Shown: positions 32,771-43,137, counted from the first letter of the stretch. The stretch is DNA of 64,000 nt from Allorhodoferax sp032337135 (GCF_032337135.1 NZ_JAVXZZ010000001.1:1240001-1304000); one strand, 5' to 3'. Notes: generated by a model not told the origin, from the letters alone. Made by a program: numbers and translations.

Positions 32771-35320
32771 TCAGACGTCGATGTTGCCCGCGCGCAGGGC
32801 GTTGGTCTCAATGAAGTCGCGGCGCGGCTCCACCTCGTCGCCCATCAGCATGGTGAACACGCGGTCGGCCTCGATGGCGTCGTCGATCTGCACGCGCAGC
32901 AGGCGGCGCACGGTCGGATCCATCGTGGTTTCCCACAGCTGCTCGGGGTTCATTTCACCCAGACCTTTGTAGCGCTGGCGGGCCGTGGTGCGCTCGGCTT
33001 CCGAGATGAGCCAGGCCATGGCCTGGCGGAAGTCGGAGACCTTCTCTTCCTTCATCTTCTCGCCTTCGCCGCGGGTGACGCGGGCACCTTCGGACAGCAG
33101 GTCGCGGAAGGTGTTGGCGGCTTCGGCCAGGGCCGCATAGTCCGCACCGTGGACGAAGTCCTGGGTCAGCACGCTGCTCTTGACGTTGCCGTGGTGGCGG
33201 CGGCTGATGCGCAGGATGGGCTTGTCGCTGCGGGCGTCGAACTCGCCCGCCACTTCGGCGTCGGGCAGCTTGGCCTGCAGTGCGGCCGCCGACTTTTCGG
33301 CATCTTCCACGGTGTCCAGGTTGAGTACCACGCCGTCGGCGATGGCACGCAGGGCTTCGGCATCCATGAAGTTCTGCAGGCGCGCGATCACGCTTTGGGC
33401 CAGTTGGTGCTTGCGTGCCAACTCGGCCAGGGTGTCGCCGGTGAGGATGGTTCCTTGGGCGTCGCCGGTGTGCACGCTGGCATTCACCAGCGCAATGCGG
33501 GTGAGGTAGGCGTCCAGTGCAGCGGCGTCCTTCAGGTACAGCTCTTCCTTGCCGTTCTTCACCTTGTACAGCGGGGGTTGGGCGATGTACACATGGCCGC
33601 GCTCCACCAGTTCGGGCATCTGGCGGTAGAAGAAGGTCAGCAGCAGGGTACGGATGTGGGCGCCGTCCACGTCCGCGTCGGTCATGATGATGATGCGGTG
33701 GTAGCGCAGCTTGTCGATGTTGAAGTCGTCGGTGCCGCTCTTGCCGCTTTCCTCAGTAGCCTTGCCGATGCCGGTGCCCAGTGCGGTGATGAGCGTGACG
33801 ATTTCGTTGCTGGAGAGCAGCTTGTCGTAACGGGCCTTCTCGACGTTCAGGATCTTGCCTCGCAGCGGCAGGATGGCCTGGAACTTGCGGTCGCGGCCCT
33901 GCTTGGCGGAGCCGCCGGCGGAGTCACCCTCGACGATGTAGATTTCGCACAGCGCCGGGTCCTTTTCCTGGCAGTCGGCCAGCTTGCCGGGCAGGCCCAT
34001 GCCGTCGAGCACGCCCTTGCGGCGGGTCATCTCGCGGGCCTTGCGGGCGGCTTCGCGGGCACGGGCCGCTTCGACGATCTTGCCGCACAGGATCTTGGCG
34101 TCGTTGGGGCGCTCTTCGAGGAAGTCGGTCAGCGCCTTGGCAACGATGTCTTCTACCGGGGCGCGCACTTCGCTCGATACCAGCTTGTCCTTGGTCTGGC
34201 TGGAGAACTTGGGCTCGGGAACCTTGACCGACAGCACGCAGCACAGGCCTTCGCGCATGTCATCGCCGCTGACCTCGACCTTGGCCTTCTTGGCCAGTTC
34301 GTTCTGCTCGATGTACTTGCCGATGACACGCGTCATGGCCGCACGCAGACCGGTCAGGTGGGTACCACCGTCGCGTTGCGGGATGTTGTTGGTGAAACAG
34401 AGGACAGACTCGTTGTAGCCATCGTTCCATTGCATGGCCACTTCGACGCCGATCTCGGTGCCGGGGATGCCACCGTAGGTGTCGGCTGGGCGGCTGCCTG
34501 TGGCGTGGAAGGCGTTGGGGTGCAGCACCTTCTTGTTGGCGTTGATGAACTGCACGAAGCCCATGACACCGCCGCTGCCGGCGAAGTCGTCCTCGCGGCC
34601 GTCGCGCTCGTCCTTCAGGCGGATACGCACGCCGTTGTTCAGGAACGAGAGTTCGCGCAGGCGCTTGGCCAGGATGTCGTAGTGGAACTCGTTGTTCTGC
34701 TGGAAGATTTCGGTGTCGGGCAGGAAGTGCACCTCGGTACCGCGCTTCTCGGTGGCACCCAGCACCTTCATGGGGCTGACTTCAAATCCGTCCACGGTTT
34801 CCAGCAGACGGTTCTGCACGAAGCCCTTGGCGAACTCGATCTGGTGCACCTTGCCATCGCGGCGCACGGTCAGGCGCAGCCACTTGGAGAGCGCGTTCAC
34901 GCAGCTCACACCCACGCCGTGCAGACCGCCCGAGACCTTGTACGAATTCTGGTTGAACTTGCCGCCGGCGTGCAGTTCGGTCAGGGCGATTTCCGCCGCC
35001 GAGCGCTTGGGTTCGTTCTTGTCGTCCATCTTCACGCCGGTGGGAATGCCGCGGCCGTTGTCGGTGACGGAGATCGAGTTGTCGGAGTGGATGGTGACCA
35101 CGATGTCATCGCAGTGGCCTGCCAGCGCTTCGTCGATGGAGTTGTCGACCACCTCGAACACCAGGTGGTGCAGGCCGGTGCCGTCGGAGGTGTCGCCGAT
35201 GTACATGCCTGGGCGCTTGCGCACCGCTTCCAGGCCTTCGAGGATCTGAATGGCGTCGGACCCGTAGTCCTGGTTCGCGCCGGGCTGGTTGTTTTCGGGG
35301 GGCAGTGTCGGTTCGGTCAT
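32771..35320 (-). CDS. gyrB: DNA gyrase subunit B
   Basis: GyrB supplies the ATPase and TOPRIM parts of gyrase, which introduces negative supercoils. The 849-residue protein has the GHKL ATPase domain (KRPGMYIGDTSDGTGLHHL; VDNSIDEA), a transducer domain, the TOPRIM motif (YIVEGDSAGGSAKQGRDRK, with DADVDGAHI later) and the C-terminal YKGLGEMNPEQLWETTMDP block. It is longer than the 804-residue E. coli form because of an insert in the TOPRIM region. The ATG at 35320 is used; a TTG at 35332 would add four residues. A terminator separates it from dnaN. Confidence 0.97.
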   Translation of the reverse strand: MTEPTLPPENNQPGANQDYGSDAIQILEGLEAVRKRPGMYIGDTSDGTGLHHLVFEVVDNSIDEALAGHCDDIVVTIHSDNSISVTDNGRGIPTGVKMDDKNEPKRSAAEIALTELHAGGKFNQNSYKVSGGLHGVGVSCVNALSKWLRLTVRRDGKVHQIEFAKGFVQNRLLETVDGFEVSPMKVLGATEKRGTEVHFLPDTEIFQQNNEFHYDILAKRLRELSFLNNGVRIRLKDERDGREDDFAGSGGVMGFVQFINANKKVLHPNAFHATGSRPADTYGGIPGTEIGVEVAMQWNDGYNESVLCFTNNIPQRDGGTHLTGLRAAMTRVIGKYIEQNELAKKAKVEVSGDDMREGLCCVLSVKVPEPKFSSQTKDKLVSSEVRAPVEDIVAKALTDFLEERPNDAKILCGKIVEAARAREAARKAREMTRRKGVLDGMGLPGKLADCQEKDPALCEIYIVEGDSAGGSAKQGRDRKFQAILPLRGKILNVEKARYDKLLSSNEIVTLITALGTGIGKATEESGKSGTDDFNIDKLRYHRIIIMTDADVDGAHIRTLLLTFFYRQMPELVERGHVYIAQPPLYKVKNGKEELYLKDAAALDAYLTRIALVNASVHTGDAQGTILTGDTLAELARKHQLAQSVIARLQNFMDAEALRAIADGVVLNLDTVEDAEKSAAALQAKLPDAEVAGEFDARSDKPILRISRRHHGNVKSSVLTQDFVHGADYAALAEAANTFRDLLSEGARVTRGEGEKMKEEKVSDFRQAMAWLISEAERTTARQRYKGLGEMNPEQLWETTMDPTVRRLLRVQIDDAIEADRVFTMLMGDEVEPRRDFIETNALRAGNIDV

Positions 35321-35346
35321 GGTATTTGGCAAAAGCTTTAAAGCAA

Positions 35347-35371
35347 AAACCCCGCCTAGCCTAGGCGGGGT
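35347..35371 (-). terminator. Intrinsic terminator after dnaN
   Basis: On the minus strand, a perfect 10 bp inverted repeat (CCCCGCCTAG/CTAGGCGGGG) is followed by GTTTTTGC. It lies between dnaN and gyrB and so uncouples gyrB from dnaA-dnaN. Confidence 0.8.
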
Positions 35372-35403
35372 GTGCGTATGGCGCTATGTAAATTGAAGCA
35401 ACA

Positions 35404-36510
35404 TCAAATCCGCATCGGCATGACGACGTACTTGAAGGAGGTGTTGTCGGGGATGGTGATGAGCGCAGAGCTGTTGCCGTCAGACAGTTCGATGCTCACC
35501 ATGTCTTGTCCCATGTTGCTCAGCACGTCGATCAGGTAGGTGACGTTGAAGCCGATCTCGATGCTGTCGCCACCATAGTCGATGTCGAGTTCGTCCACGG
35601 CTTCTTCCTGCTCGGCGTTGTTGGAGGCCACGCGCAGCGAGCCCGGGTCCAGGTTCAGGCGCACGCCCTTGAACTTTTCGCTGGTCAGGATGGCGGTGCG
35701 CTGCAGTGTGCGCAGCAACGGCTCGCGGCCCAGGGTCACCTTGTTCTTGTGGCTGCGTGGGATCACGCGGTTGTAGTCGGGGAACTTGCCTTCGACCAGC
35801 TTGGTCACGAACTCCATGCCGTCAAAGCTGAACTTGGCCTGGTTGTTGGCAAACTGCATCTCAATGGCGCCTTCGTCGTTCGAGAGCAGGCGCTGCAGTT
35901 CGATCACGGTCTTGCGCGGCAGGATCACTTCCTGCTTGGGCACTTCGACGTCGAGCTTGGCCGAGGCAAAAGCCAGGCGGTGGCCGTCGGTGGCCACCAG
36001 GCTCAGGGTGTCGCCTTCGGCCACGAACAGGATGCCGTTGAGGTAGTAACGGATGTCATGGACGGCCATGGCAAAGGCCACCTGGTCCATCAGGCCCTTG
36101 AGGGTCTTCTGGGGGATGCTGAAGGAGGGGCCGAAGTTGGGCGACTCCTGCACCAGCGGAAAGTCTTCGGCCGGCAGGGTCTGCAGCGTGAACTTGCTCT
36201 TGCCCCCCTTCACCACCAGCTTGTTCTGGCTCGACTCCAGCGATACCGTCTGGTCCGCGGGCATGGTGCGCAGGATGTCGATGAGCTTCTTGGCGCCCAC
36301 CGTGGTGGTGAAGTTGCCGGTGTCGCCACCGAGTTCGGCCGTGGTTCGGATCTGGATTTCCAGGTCGCTGGATGTGAACTGCAGGGCACCTGCCGTCTTG
36401 CGCAGCAGGATATTGGCCAGGATGGGCAGGGTATGGCGGCGTTCGACGATGCCGGCCACCGACTGCAGTACCGACAGGACCTTGTCCTGGGGGGCTTTCA
36501 AAACAATCAT
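35404..36510 (-). CDS. dnaN: DNA polymerase III beta sliding clamp
   Basis: The beta clamp tethers polymerase III to DNA as a ring-shaped dimer. The 368-residue protein has the three repeated clamp domains and the characteristic start MIVLKAPQDKVLSVLQSV, a central FNVTYLIDVLSNM block and the C-terminus YVVMPMRI that forms part of the binding pocket. GAGGT lies just before the ATG. It is 144 bp downstream of dnaA on the same strand, with a hairpin between them, and ends 33 bp before a terminator. Confidence 0.98.
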   Translation of the reverse strand: MIVLKAPQDKVLSVLQSVAGIVERRHTLPILANILLRKTAGALQFTSSDLEIQIRTTAELGGDTGNFTTTVGAKKLIDILRTMPADQTVSLESSQNKLVVKGGKSKFTLQTLPAEDFPLVQESPNFGPSFSIPQKTLKGLMDQVAFAMAVHDIRYYLNGILFVAEGDTLSLVATDGHRLAFASAKLDVEVPKQEVILPRKTVIELQRLLSNDEGAIEMQFANNQAKFSFDGMEFVTKLVEGKFPDYNRVIPRSHKNKVTLGREPLLRTLQRTAILTSEKFKGVRLNLDPGSLRVASNNAEQEEAVDELDIDYGGDSIEIGFNVTYLIDVLSNMGQDMVSIELSDGNSSALITIPDNTSFKYVVMPMRI

Positions 36511-36538
36511 GTCTACCTCAAGGCTGTTTATACGGCGA

Positions 36539-36556
36539 CGGTGGATACGTCCACCG
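36539..36556. other. Hairpin in the dnaA-dnaN spacer
   Basis: CGGTGGA (36539-36545) and TCCACCG (36550-36556) form a perfect 7 bp stem with a 4 nt loop. There is no T-tract, so it is more likely an RNA processing or stabilising element than a terminator. Confidence 0.4.
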
Positions 36557-36654
36557 CGGTGTGTACTCGGGTCAATTCCGCCATTTTCCCTTGTTTTGAC
36601 GACAATTCTGAGACGGACATTGCGGTATTTGTGGGCATGTTTGGCATGGTCGGG

Positions 36655-38049
<1,395 letters not shown>

Positions 38050-38082
38050 GTGGCGCTTTCCTCGGGCTAACCGGCAGCATTC

Positions 38083-38091
38083 TGTGGATAG
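38083..38091 (-). promoter_or_regulatory. DnaA-box-like CTATCCACA
   Basis: One mismatch to TTWTNCACA, on the minus strand in the dnaA leader. Confidence 0.45.
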
Positions 38092-38113
38092 TTTTTCAGT
38101 GGCTGCGTCCGCC

Positions 38114-38142
38114 ATTGTAAATTATCAAGAGCTTATCCACAT
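38114..38142 (-). promoter_or_regulatory. Candidate dnaA promoter
   Basis: On the minus strand a -10 box TACAAT (38119-38114) follows a weak -35 at 38142-38137 with 17 bp spacing. Transcription would start near 38107. The -35 overlaps the DnaA box at 38133-38141, which would allow autorepression. Confidence 0.4.
38133..38141 (+). promoter_or_regulatory. DnaA box TTATCCACA
   Basis: Perfect box in the dnaA-rpmH spacer, the only perfect one between these genes. Confidence 0.65.
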
Positions 38143-38208
38143 TTCCGGGGTGCTCAGGGTAATCCCCAGACGACTTCAAGCCCTGCATTGGGTGAAAGCG
38201 CCAAGGTC

Positions 38209-38237
38209 TTGCCGGGCTTGGGATTTTTTGCGATAAT
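38209..38237 (+). promoter_or_regulatory. rpmH promoter
   Basis: TTGCCG (38209-38214), 17 bp, GATAAT (38232-38237), upstream of rpmH. Start would be near 38244, giving a leader of about 100 nt. Confidence 0.65.
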
Positions 38238-38304
38238 TGCGGGTTTCCCTGACTTTCGTTCGGGGCGAATGATTGAAAACCCGGTGCGTCCTGAGCGACG
38301 CACA

Positions 38305-38320
38305 GCCCGCCAACGCGGGC
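38305..38320 (+). promoter_or_regulatory. Hairpin in the rpmH leader
   Basis: GCCCGC-CAAC-GCGGGC, 25 nt before the rpmH start codon. With no T-tract it may tune rpmH/rnpA translation or stability. Confidence 0.4.
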
Positions 38321-38345
38321 CCTGATTAGTTTAGGAAAATACCAA

Positions 38346-38480
38346 ATGAAACGCACTTACCAACCTTCCAAGACCCGCCGCGCCCGTACCCATGGTTTCC
38401 TGGTGCGCATGAAGACCCGCGGTGGCCGTGCCGTGATCAACGCTCGCCGCGCCAAGGGCCGCAAGCGTCTGGCCGTCTAA
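38346..38480 (+). CDS. rpmH: 50S ribosomal protein L34
   Basis: L34 is a very basic 44-residue protein of the large ribosomal subunit. The sequence begins MKRTYQPSKTRRARTHGF and continues RMKTRGGRAVINARRAKGR, fully matching the family. It heads the classical rpmH-rnpA-yidD-yidC-mnmE cluster, divergent from dnaA. An upstream sigma70-type promoter and a leader hairpin are visible. Confidence 0.98.
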   Translation: MKRTYQPSKTRRARTHGFLVRMKTRGGRAVINARRAKGRKRLAV

Positions 38481-38552
38481 GTCGGGGCGTTTAGCCACAC
38501 CACGCAAGGAGCAGGCGCGTTTTGCCGACTGCCTCCGCCACGGGTTCGCGCC

Positions 38553-38987
38553 ATGCAGAGATTGAAGACACGGCCCCAGTACCAAGCGGCGCTGGGAGGC
38601 AGGATTCTGTCGAAGACGGCGCATTTCGCGTTGCACGGTTGCGCATTGCCGCCGGCCGCGAACCCGCCAAGGGTTGATGAAGCAAAGAGGGCGCAAGCCC
38701 TTTTTTCGTCTGTGGACATCTGGCTTGGGGCAATGGTTCCCAAGCGCTGGGCCCGCCGTGCCGCCACGCGCAATCTCATCAAGCGCCAGATCTACGCCAT
38801 CAGCGCCGAGCGCGCCCATGCCTTGGCGCAGGGCGCACATGTGGTGCGCCTGCGCAGTGCCTTTCCCCGCACCGAGTACCCGAGCGCTGCTTCCGATGCC
38901 CTGAAGGACGCAGTGCGTCAGGAGCTTCTGCAGTTGCTCGCCGCACCGCAGCGCGTTGCACCGGCGCCTGCCGAGGTGATCGCATGA
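38553..38987 (+). CDS. rnpA: Ribonuclease P protein component
   Basis: RnpA is the protein cofactor of RNase P, which trims the 5' ends of tRNA precursors. The 144-residue basic protein starts MQRLKTRPQYQAAL and has the family's RNA-binding signature RRAATRNLIKRQIY at about 70-83 (the RNR motif). It is somewhat longer than the 119-residue E. coli form because of an insert near residue 35 and an Ala/Pro-rich tail. It lies 72 bp after rpmH and overlaps yidD by 4 nt. Confidence 0.95.
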   Translation: MQRLKTRPQYQAALGGRILSKTAHFALHGCALPPAANPPRVDEAKRAQALFSSVDIWLGAMVPKRWARRAATRNLIKRQIYAISAERAHALAQGAHVVRLRSAFPRTEYPSAASDALKDAVRQELLQLLAAPQRVAPAPAEVIA

Positions 38988-39253
38988 TGCGTGCGCTGCT
39001 CATGGGCCTGGTGCGGGCCTACCGTTTGTTGCTTAGCCCCTGGTTGGGATCGGCCTGCCGATTCGAGCCGACCTGTTCCGTTTATGCTCTGGGGGCTCTG
39101 GAACGCCATGGCGCAGCAGCTGGAACCTACCTCACTTTGGCGCGATTGGCTCGCTGCCATCCCTGGTGTGACGGTGGGGCGGATCCGGTTCCCGCAGCAC
39201 CACCAGCCCTTTTTTCCCGTTTGCTCTCCCAATCGACAAAGAAACCTTCATGA
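38984..39253 (+). CDS. yidD: Membrane protein insertion efficiency factor YidD
   Basis: YidD is a small membrane-associated protein that helps YidC insert membrane proteins. The 89-residue protein carries the family signature YRLLLSPWLGSACRFEPTCSVYA, with the three conserved Cys (near 26, 31 and 58), and an ARCHPWCDGGADPV block. The start is ATGATG overlapping the rnpA stop; the end overlaps yidC by 4 nt, so rnpA, yidD and yidC are translationally linked. Confidence 0.95.
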   Translation: MMRALLMGLVRAYRLLLSPWLGSACRFEPTCSVYALGALERHGAAAGTYLTLARLARCHPWCDGGADPVPAAPPALFSRLLSQSTKKPS

Positions 39254-40962
39254 ACGATATTCGTCGCACCATTCTGTGGCTGGTTTTCGGTTTTTCCATG
39301 GTCATGCTGTGGGACAACTGGCAGGTCTACAACGGGCGCCCCGCCACTTTCTTCCCGCAGCAGCCGACCAAGGTGAGTGCGGCGTCCGCCCCCGCCGATG
39401 CCAAGGCCGTGCCGCCGGCCGCGCCGGTCGCCACGACCGCGCCAACCGGTGCAGCTACCGCTGCGACCGCCGCTGCACCCGCTGCGGCGCCGCGCCAGCT
39501 GATCGAAGTCAGCACCGACGTGCTCAAGCTGAGTTTCGACACCGAAGGGGGTTCGCTGGTCCGCGCCGAGTTCCTGAAGTACGCAGACGCCAACGACAAG
39601 GGCCAGAATTTCGTTCTGCTCAACGACAGCAAGGACCGTGTCTACAAGGCGCAGACGGGCCTGATTGGCAGCGCTGCTCCGGAAGGCTTCCCCACCCACA
39701 CCACGCCTATGGTGTTCAGTGGCGAGCGCAGCCTGAAGGAAGGTGCTGACAGCCTGCAGGTGCAGTTCACCTCGGCCCCGGTGGGCGGGGTCAAGCTGGT
39801 GAAGACCTACACCCTGCGCCGTGGCGCCTATGACATGGCGGTCAAGCATGAGCTGGTCAACGTGTCGTCGGCCCCGGTCAGCCCGCAGCTGTATGTGCAA
39901 CTCATGCGCGACGGCAACAAGCCTGCTGGCGAGTCCTCGTTCTATTCGACCTTCACGGGACCGGCCGTCTACACCGACGCCAAGAAGTACCAGAAGGTCG
40001 AGTTCGCCGACATCAAGAAGGGCAAGGCGGACATCGAGAAATCGGCCGACAACGGCTACATCGCGATGGTCCAGCACTACTTCGCCAGTGCCTGGGTGCT
40101 GCCTGCCGGTATGCAGCGCAACCTGTCGGTCGAAGGCCTGAACATCGGATCCAGCGTGGCCGATTGTTGCTACCGCGTCTCGGCCATTGCACCGCTGGCA
40201 GCGATTGCTCCTGGGCAAAGCCAGTCGGTGGAGGCCCAGTTGTTTGTCGGTCCGCAAGAGGAAAAGATGCTTGAGGCACTGTCCCCGGGCCTGGAACTGG
40301 TAAAGGACTACGGTCTGTTCCACATCCTCGCCAAGCCGCTGTACTGGCTGCTCGACAAGCTGCATGCCTTTATCCAGAACTGGGGTTGGTCCATCGTGGC
40401 CCTGGTGCTGCTGCTGAAAATTGCCTTCTACTGGCTCAATGCCAAGGCCTACGCCAGCATGGCCAAGATGAAGGCGGTCAACCCGCGCATCATGGAACTG
40501 CGCGAGCGATTGAAGGACAACCCGCAGCAGATGCAGCAGGAGATGATGCGCATCTACCGCGAGGAAAAGGTCAACCCGCTGGGGGGCTGCTTCCCGATCA
40601 TGATCCAGATTCCGGTGTTCATCGCGCTGTACTGGGTGCTGCTGTCCAGCGTGGAAATGCGCAATGCACCCTGGCTGGGGTGGATCCATGACCTCTCGGC
40701 GCCCGATCCCTACTTCATCCTGCCCTTGGTGATGACCCTCACCACGCTGCTGCAGACTGCCCTGAACCCGGCTCCGCCGGACCCGATGCAGGCCAAGATG
40801 ATGTGGTTCATGCCCTTGGCCTTCAGCGTGATGTTCTTCTTCTTCCCGTCTGGCCTGGTGCTGTACTGGATCACGAACAACGTGCTGTCGATTGCCCAGC
40901 AATGGATCATCAACACCCGCATGGGTGTGCCGCCGCAGTTCAACCTGCCCAAGTTCAAGTGA
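39250..40962 (+). CDS. yidC: Membrane protein insertase YidC
   Basis: YidC inserts and folds inner-membrane proteins, alone or with Sec. The 570-residue Gram-negative-type protein has an N-terminal anchor (about 7-25), an Ala/Pro-rich linker, a large periplasmic domain (about 75-350), then five membrane helices. Visible blocks include NWGWSIVALVLLLKIAFYWLN (start of the insertase core), the GGCFPIMIQIPVFIALYWVL segment and PSGLVLYWITNNVLS near the end. It overlaps yidD by 4 nt and is 18 bp before mnmE. Confidence 0.97.
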   Translation: MNDIRRTILWLVFGFSMVMLWDNWQVYNGRPATFFPQQPTKVSAASAPADAKAVPPAAPVATTAPTGAATAATAAAPAAAPRQLIEVSTDVLKLSFDTEGGSLVRAEFLKYADANDKGQNFVLLNDSKDRVYKAQTGLIGSAAPEGFPTHTTPMVFSGERSLKEGADSLQVQFTSAPVGGVKLVKTYTLRRGAYDMAVKHELVNVSSAPVSPQLYVQLMRDGNKPAGESSFYSTFTGPAVYTDAKKYQKVEFADIKKGKADIEKSADNGYIAMVQHYFASAWVLPAGMQRNLSVEGLNIGSSVADCCYRVSAIAPLAAIAPGQSQSVEAQLFVGPQEEKMLEALSPGLELVKDYGLFHILAKPLYWLLDKLHAFIQNWGWSIVALVLLLKIAFYWLNAKAYASMAKMKAVNPRIMELRERLKDNPQQMQQEMMRIYREEKVNPLGGCFPIMIQIPVFIALYWVLLSSVEMRNAPWLGWIHDLSAPDPYFILPLVMTLTTLLQTALNPAPPDPMQAKMMWFMPLAFSVMFFFFPSGLVLYWITNNVLSIAQQWIINTRMGVPPQFNLPKFK

Positions 40963-40980
40963 CGCGGGGGTAGCGCCCCC

Positions 40981-42387
40981 ATGCTAGCCCGGCAGCACGA
41001 TCCCATCATCGCCATCGCCACCGCTCCCGGCAGGGGTTCGGTGGGAATCGTGCGCATCAGCGGTAAAGACCTCCGGGGCTTTGCCCAGGCCTTGTTCGGG
41101 CGCACCCTGGCACCGCGGCAGGCCACTTACCTCCCCTTTACCGATGCCGATGGCTCGGTCATCGACAAGGGTCTCGCGCTGTACTTTGCCGGACCCCACT
41201 CCTTCACCGGAGAGGACGTGCTGGAACTGCAAGGCCATGGCGGCCCGGTGGTGCTGCAGTTGGTGCTGGCCCGTTGCATGGCGTTGGCAGCAACGGCCTC
41301 CGGTCAACAGGGACTGCCGCTGCTGCCGGGACTGCGGCTGGCGCAACCCGGAGAGTTTTCCGAGCGCGCTTTCCTCAATGACAAGCTCGACCTGGCGCAG
41401 GCCGAAGCCATCGCCGACCTGATCGACGCCAGCACCGAAGCCGCCGCGCGCAGTGCCAGCCAGTCGATGACGGGCGTCTTTTCCCAGCGCGTACACAGCG
41501 TGCGCGACGCGCTCATCGACTTGCGCATGCTGGTCGAGGCCACGCTGGACTTCCCGGAAGAGGAAATCGACTTCCTGCAGAAGGCCGATGCCCAAGGCCA
41601 GCTACAGACCATTCTGGCGCTGCTAGACGCAGTCTTGGGCGATGCCCGGCAGGGGGCCTTGTTGCGCGAGGGCATCCGCGTGGTCATCGCCGGGCAGCCC
41701 AACGTCGGAAAGTCGTCCTTGCTCAACGCCCTGGCCGGTGCGGAGTTGGCCATCGTCACGCCCATCGCCGGCACCACGCGCGACAAGGTCGAACAGACGA
41801 TCCAGATCGAAGGGGTCCCGATCCACGTAATCGACACCGCGGGATTGCGCGACAGCAGCGACACCGTAGAGCAGATCGGCATTGCCCGGGCCTGGGACGC
41901 CATCGCCACGGCCGATGCCGTCGTGTTCCTGCGTGATCTGTCGCGCAGCGATGCTCCTGAATATGTAGCTGGTGACGCAGATATTGCGCGGGCTATAGCT
42001 GAAAGATGCCCCCAATCTGTGCCGGTGCTCCAGGTGTGGAACAAAGTCGACACGGGAGGTGCTTCGGTGACCAAGGAGGGCATCCGCCTGTCTGCCAAAA
42101 CCCTCGAAGGCTTGCAATCCCTGCGCCAAGCGCTGCTTCAGGCCGCCGGCTGGCAGGGTGCGCAGACAGGCAGCTTCATGGCCCGGGAGCGGCACCTGCA
42201 GGCCTTGCGACAGGCGCGTCAACATGCCGAAGCCGCAGCGGCCCACCTCCAGGCCGCCGCCATGCACCTGGACCTGATGGCCGAGGAACTTCGCTTGGCA
42301 CAGGTGGCACTGGGAGAAATCACCGGCGAATTTACATCTGATGACCTTTTGGGCGTGATTTTTTCGCGGTTTTGCATCGGGAAATAG
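40981..42387 (+). CDS. mnmE: tRNA modification GTPase MnmE
   Basis: MnmE, with MnmG, modifies uridine 34 of certain tRNAs to 5-carboxymethylaminomethyl forms. The 468-residue protein has a formyl-THF-binding N domain, a helical domain, an inserted G domain with GQPNVGKSS (G1), DTAGLRD (G3) and NKVD (G4), and the C-terminal FCIGK with the conserved Cys. Residues about 325-342, between G3 and G4, are encoded by a copy of the window's repeat (41953-42007). This stretch is variable in the family, so function is probably intact. Confidence 0.97.
   Translation: MLARQHDPIIAIATAPGRGSVGIVRISGKDLRGFAQALFGRTLAPRQATYLPFTDADGSVIDKGLALYFAGPHSFTGEDVLELQGHGGPVVLQLVLARCMALAATASGQQGLPLLPGLRLAQPGEFSERAFLNDKLDLAQAEAIADLIDASTEAAARSASQSMTGVFSQRVHSVRDALIDLRMLVEATLDFPEEEIDFLQKADAQGQLQTILALLDAVLGDARQGALLREGIRVVIAGQPNVGKSSLLNALAGAELAIVTPIAGTTRDKVEQTIQIEGVPIHVIDTAGLRDSSDTVEQIGIARAWDAIATADAVVFLRDLSRSDAPEYVAGDADIARAIAERCPQSVPVLQVWNKVDTGGASVTKEGIRLSAKTLEGLQSLRQALLQAAGWQGAQTGSFMARERHLQALRQARQHAEAAAAHLQAAAMHLDLMAEELRLAQVALGEITGEFTSDDLLGVIFSRFCIGK
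41953..42007 (+). repeat. Repeat copy 8, in frame inside mnmE
   Basis: The match starts in the GTAGCT arm, then GGTGACGCAGATATT and the GCGCGGGCTATAGCTGAAAG tail. It encodes part of the G-domain loop without breaking the frame. The left arm is diverged. Confidence 0.6.
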
Positions 42388-42429
42388 CGCATACTGCGGG
42401 CTTCCAGTTGTAACCCTTAGCCCAGATCC

Positions 42430-43125
42430 ATGTCGTTGTTCAATTGGTTTGGAAAAAGCAAGGCGGAATCCCCGGTTACCGCCCCGCGCACGTCGTCCGG
42501 CCTGACGCAGTTGGATGCCACCCTGCCCAGTGGGCCGTCCGCCCGCCCCGCGCCCACCGCAGCACCCACGGGCAGCCGCAAGCAGGAGCGACACGCCATG
42601 CGCGAGCTGCTCTACACCGTGGTGCGTGAATCGATGAACAAGATGGGTGTTCTGTCATCCAGCTACAAGTTCAAGGTCCTGTCGCTCGACTCCCGAGGCC
42701 GTCAATACCTGGTCATGATGGACGTACAACGTCTGCAGACCGGTGAGGTCGGGCGCATGGGAGAAATCGAAACCCTGATTGCACAGACCGCCAAGGCACG
42801 CCACGACATCCTTGTGACTGCTGTGTACTGGCGTGTGAGTGAACAGATGGTGCCGCAGGCATCGCGGCCACCGGTCACCGCAACTGCGGCTCCGCGTTCT
42901 CCTTATGAGCCTATCCAGCAGGATGAGGTGGAGGCATTCAAGAAGGCCCTGGCGGCGGCACCACGTCCCCATACCCGGCCTGGCGAATTGGTCCAGTCCG
43001 GACCCTTGGCACCCAGCAACGCAACCGGCTTTGCCGAGACCCAGCTCGACGACCACGGCTTTGCCGCCACGGAAATCGATGAGCGTGCCACACCGTTGAG
43101 TACCACCCAGTACGGCGACCTCTAA
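42430..43125 (+). CDS. Protein of unknown function
   Basis: A 231-residue soluble protein without signal peptide. Residues 1-12 (MSLFNWFGK) look like a short amphipathic start. Residues 18-50 are Pro/Thr/Ala-rich. The core 52-138 (ERHAMRELLYTVVRESMNKMGV; SYKFKVLSLDSRGRQYLVMMDV) is a likely alpha/beta domain. The C-terminal 90 residues are acidic and low in structure (FAETQLDDHGFAATEIDE). I recognise similar proteins in Burkholderiales only as hypothetical. It is convergent with apt, with a perfect palindrome between them. Confidence 0.75.
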   Translation: MSLFNWFGKSKAESPVTAPRTSSGLTQLDATLPSGPSARPAPTAAPTGSRKQERHAMRELLYTVVRESMNKMGVLSSSYKFKVLSLDSRGRQYLVMMDVQRLQTGEVGRMGEIETLIAQTAKARHDILVTAVYWRVSEQMVPQASRPPVTATAAPRSPYEPIQQDEVEAFKKALAAAPRPHTRPGELVQSGPLAPSNATGFAETQLDDHGFAATEIDERATPLSTTQYGDL

Positions 43126-43137
43126 AGTCACCTCAGC

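Noticed and set aside
31982..35341. Very long open frame on the plus strand opposite gyrB and mltB
   Set aside because: It is antisense to two unmistakable genes, has no family similarity, and its composition is that of a mirror of GC-rich codons. Long antisense frames are expected at this GC content.
36539..36556. Hairpin after dnaA as an intrinsic terminator
   Set aside because: No T-tract follows on the minus strand, and dnaN lies directly downstream, so read-through is expected.
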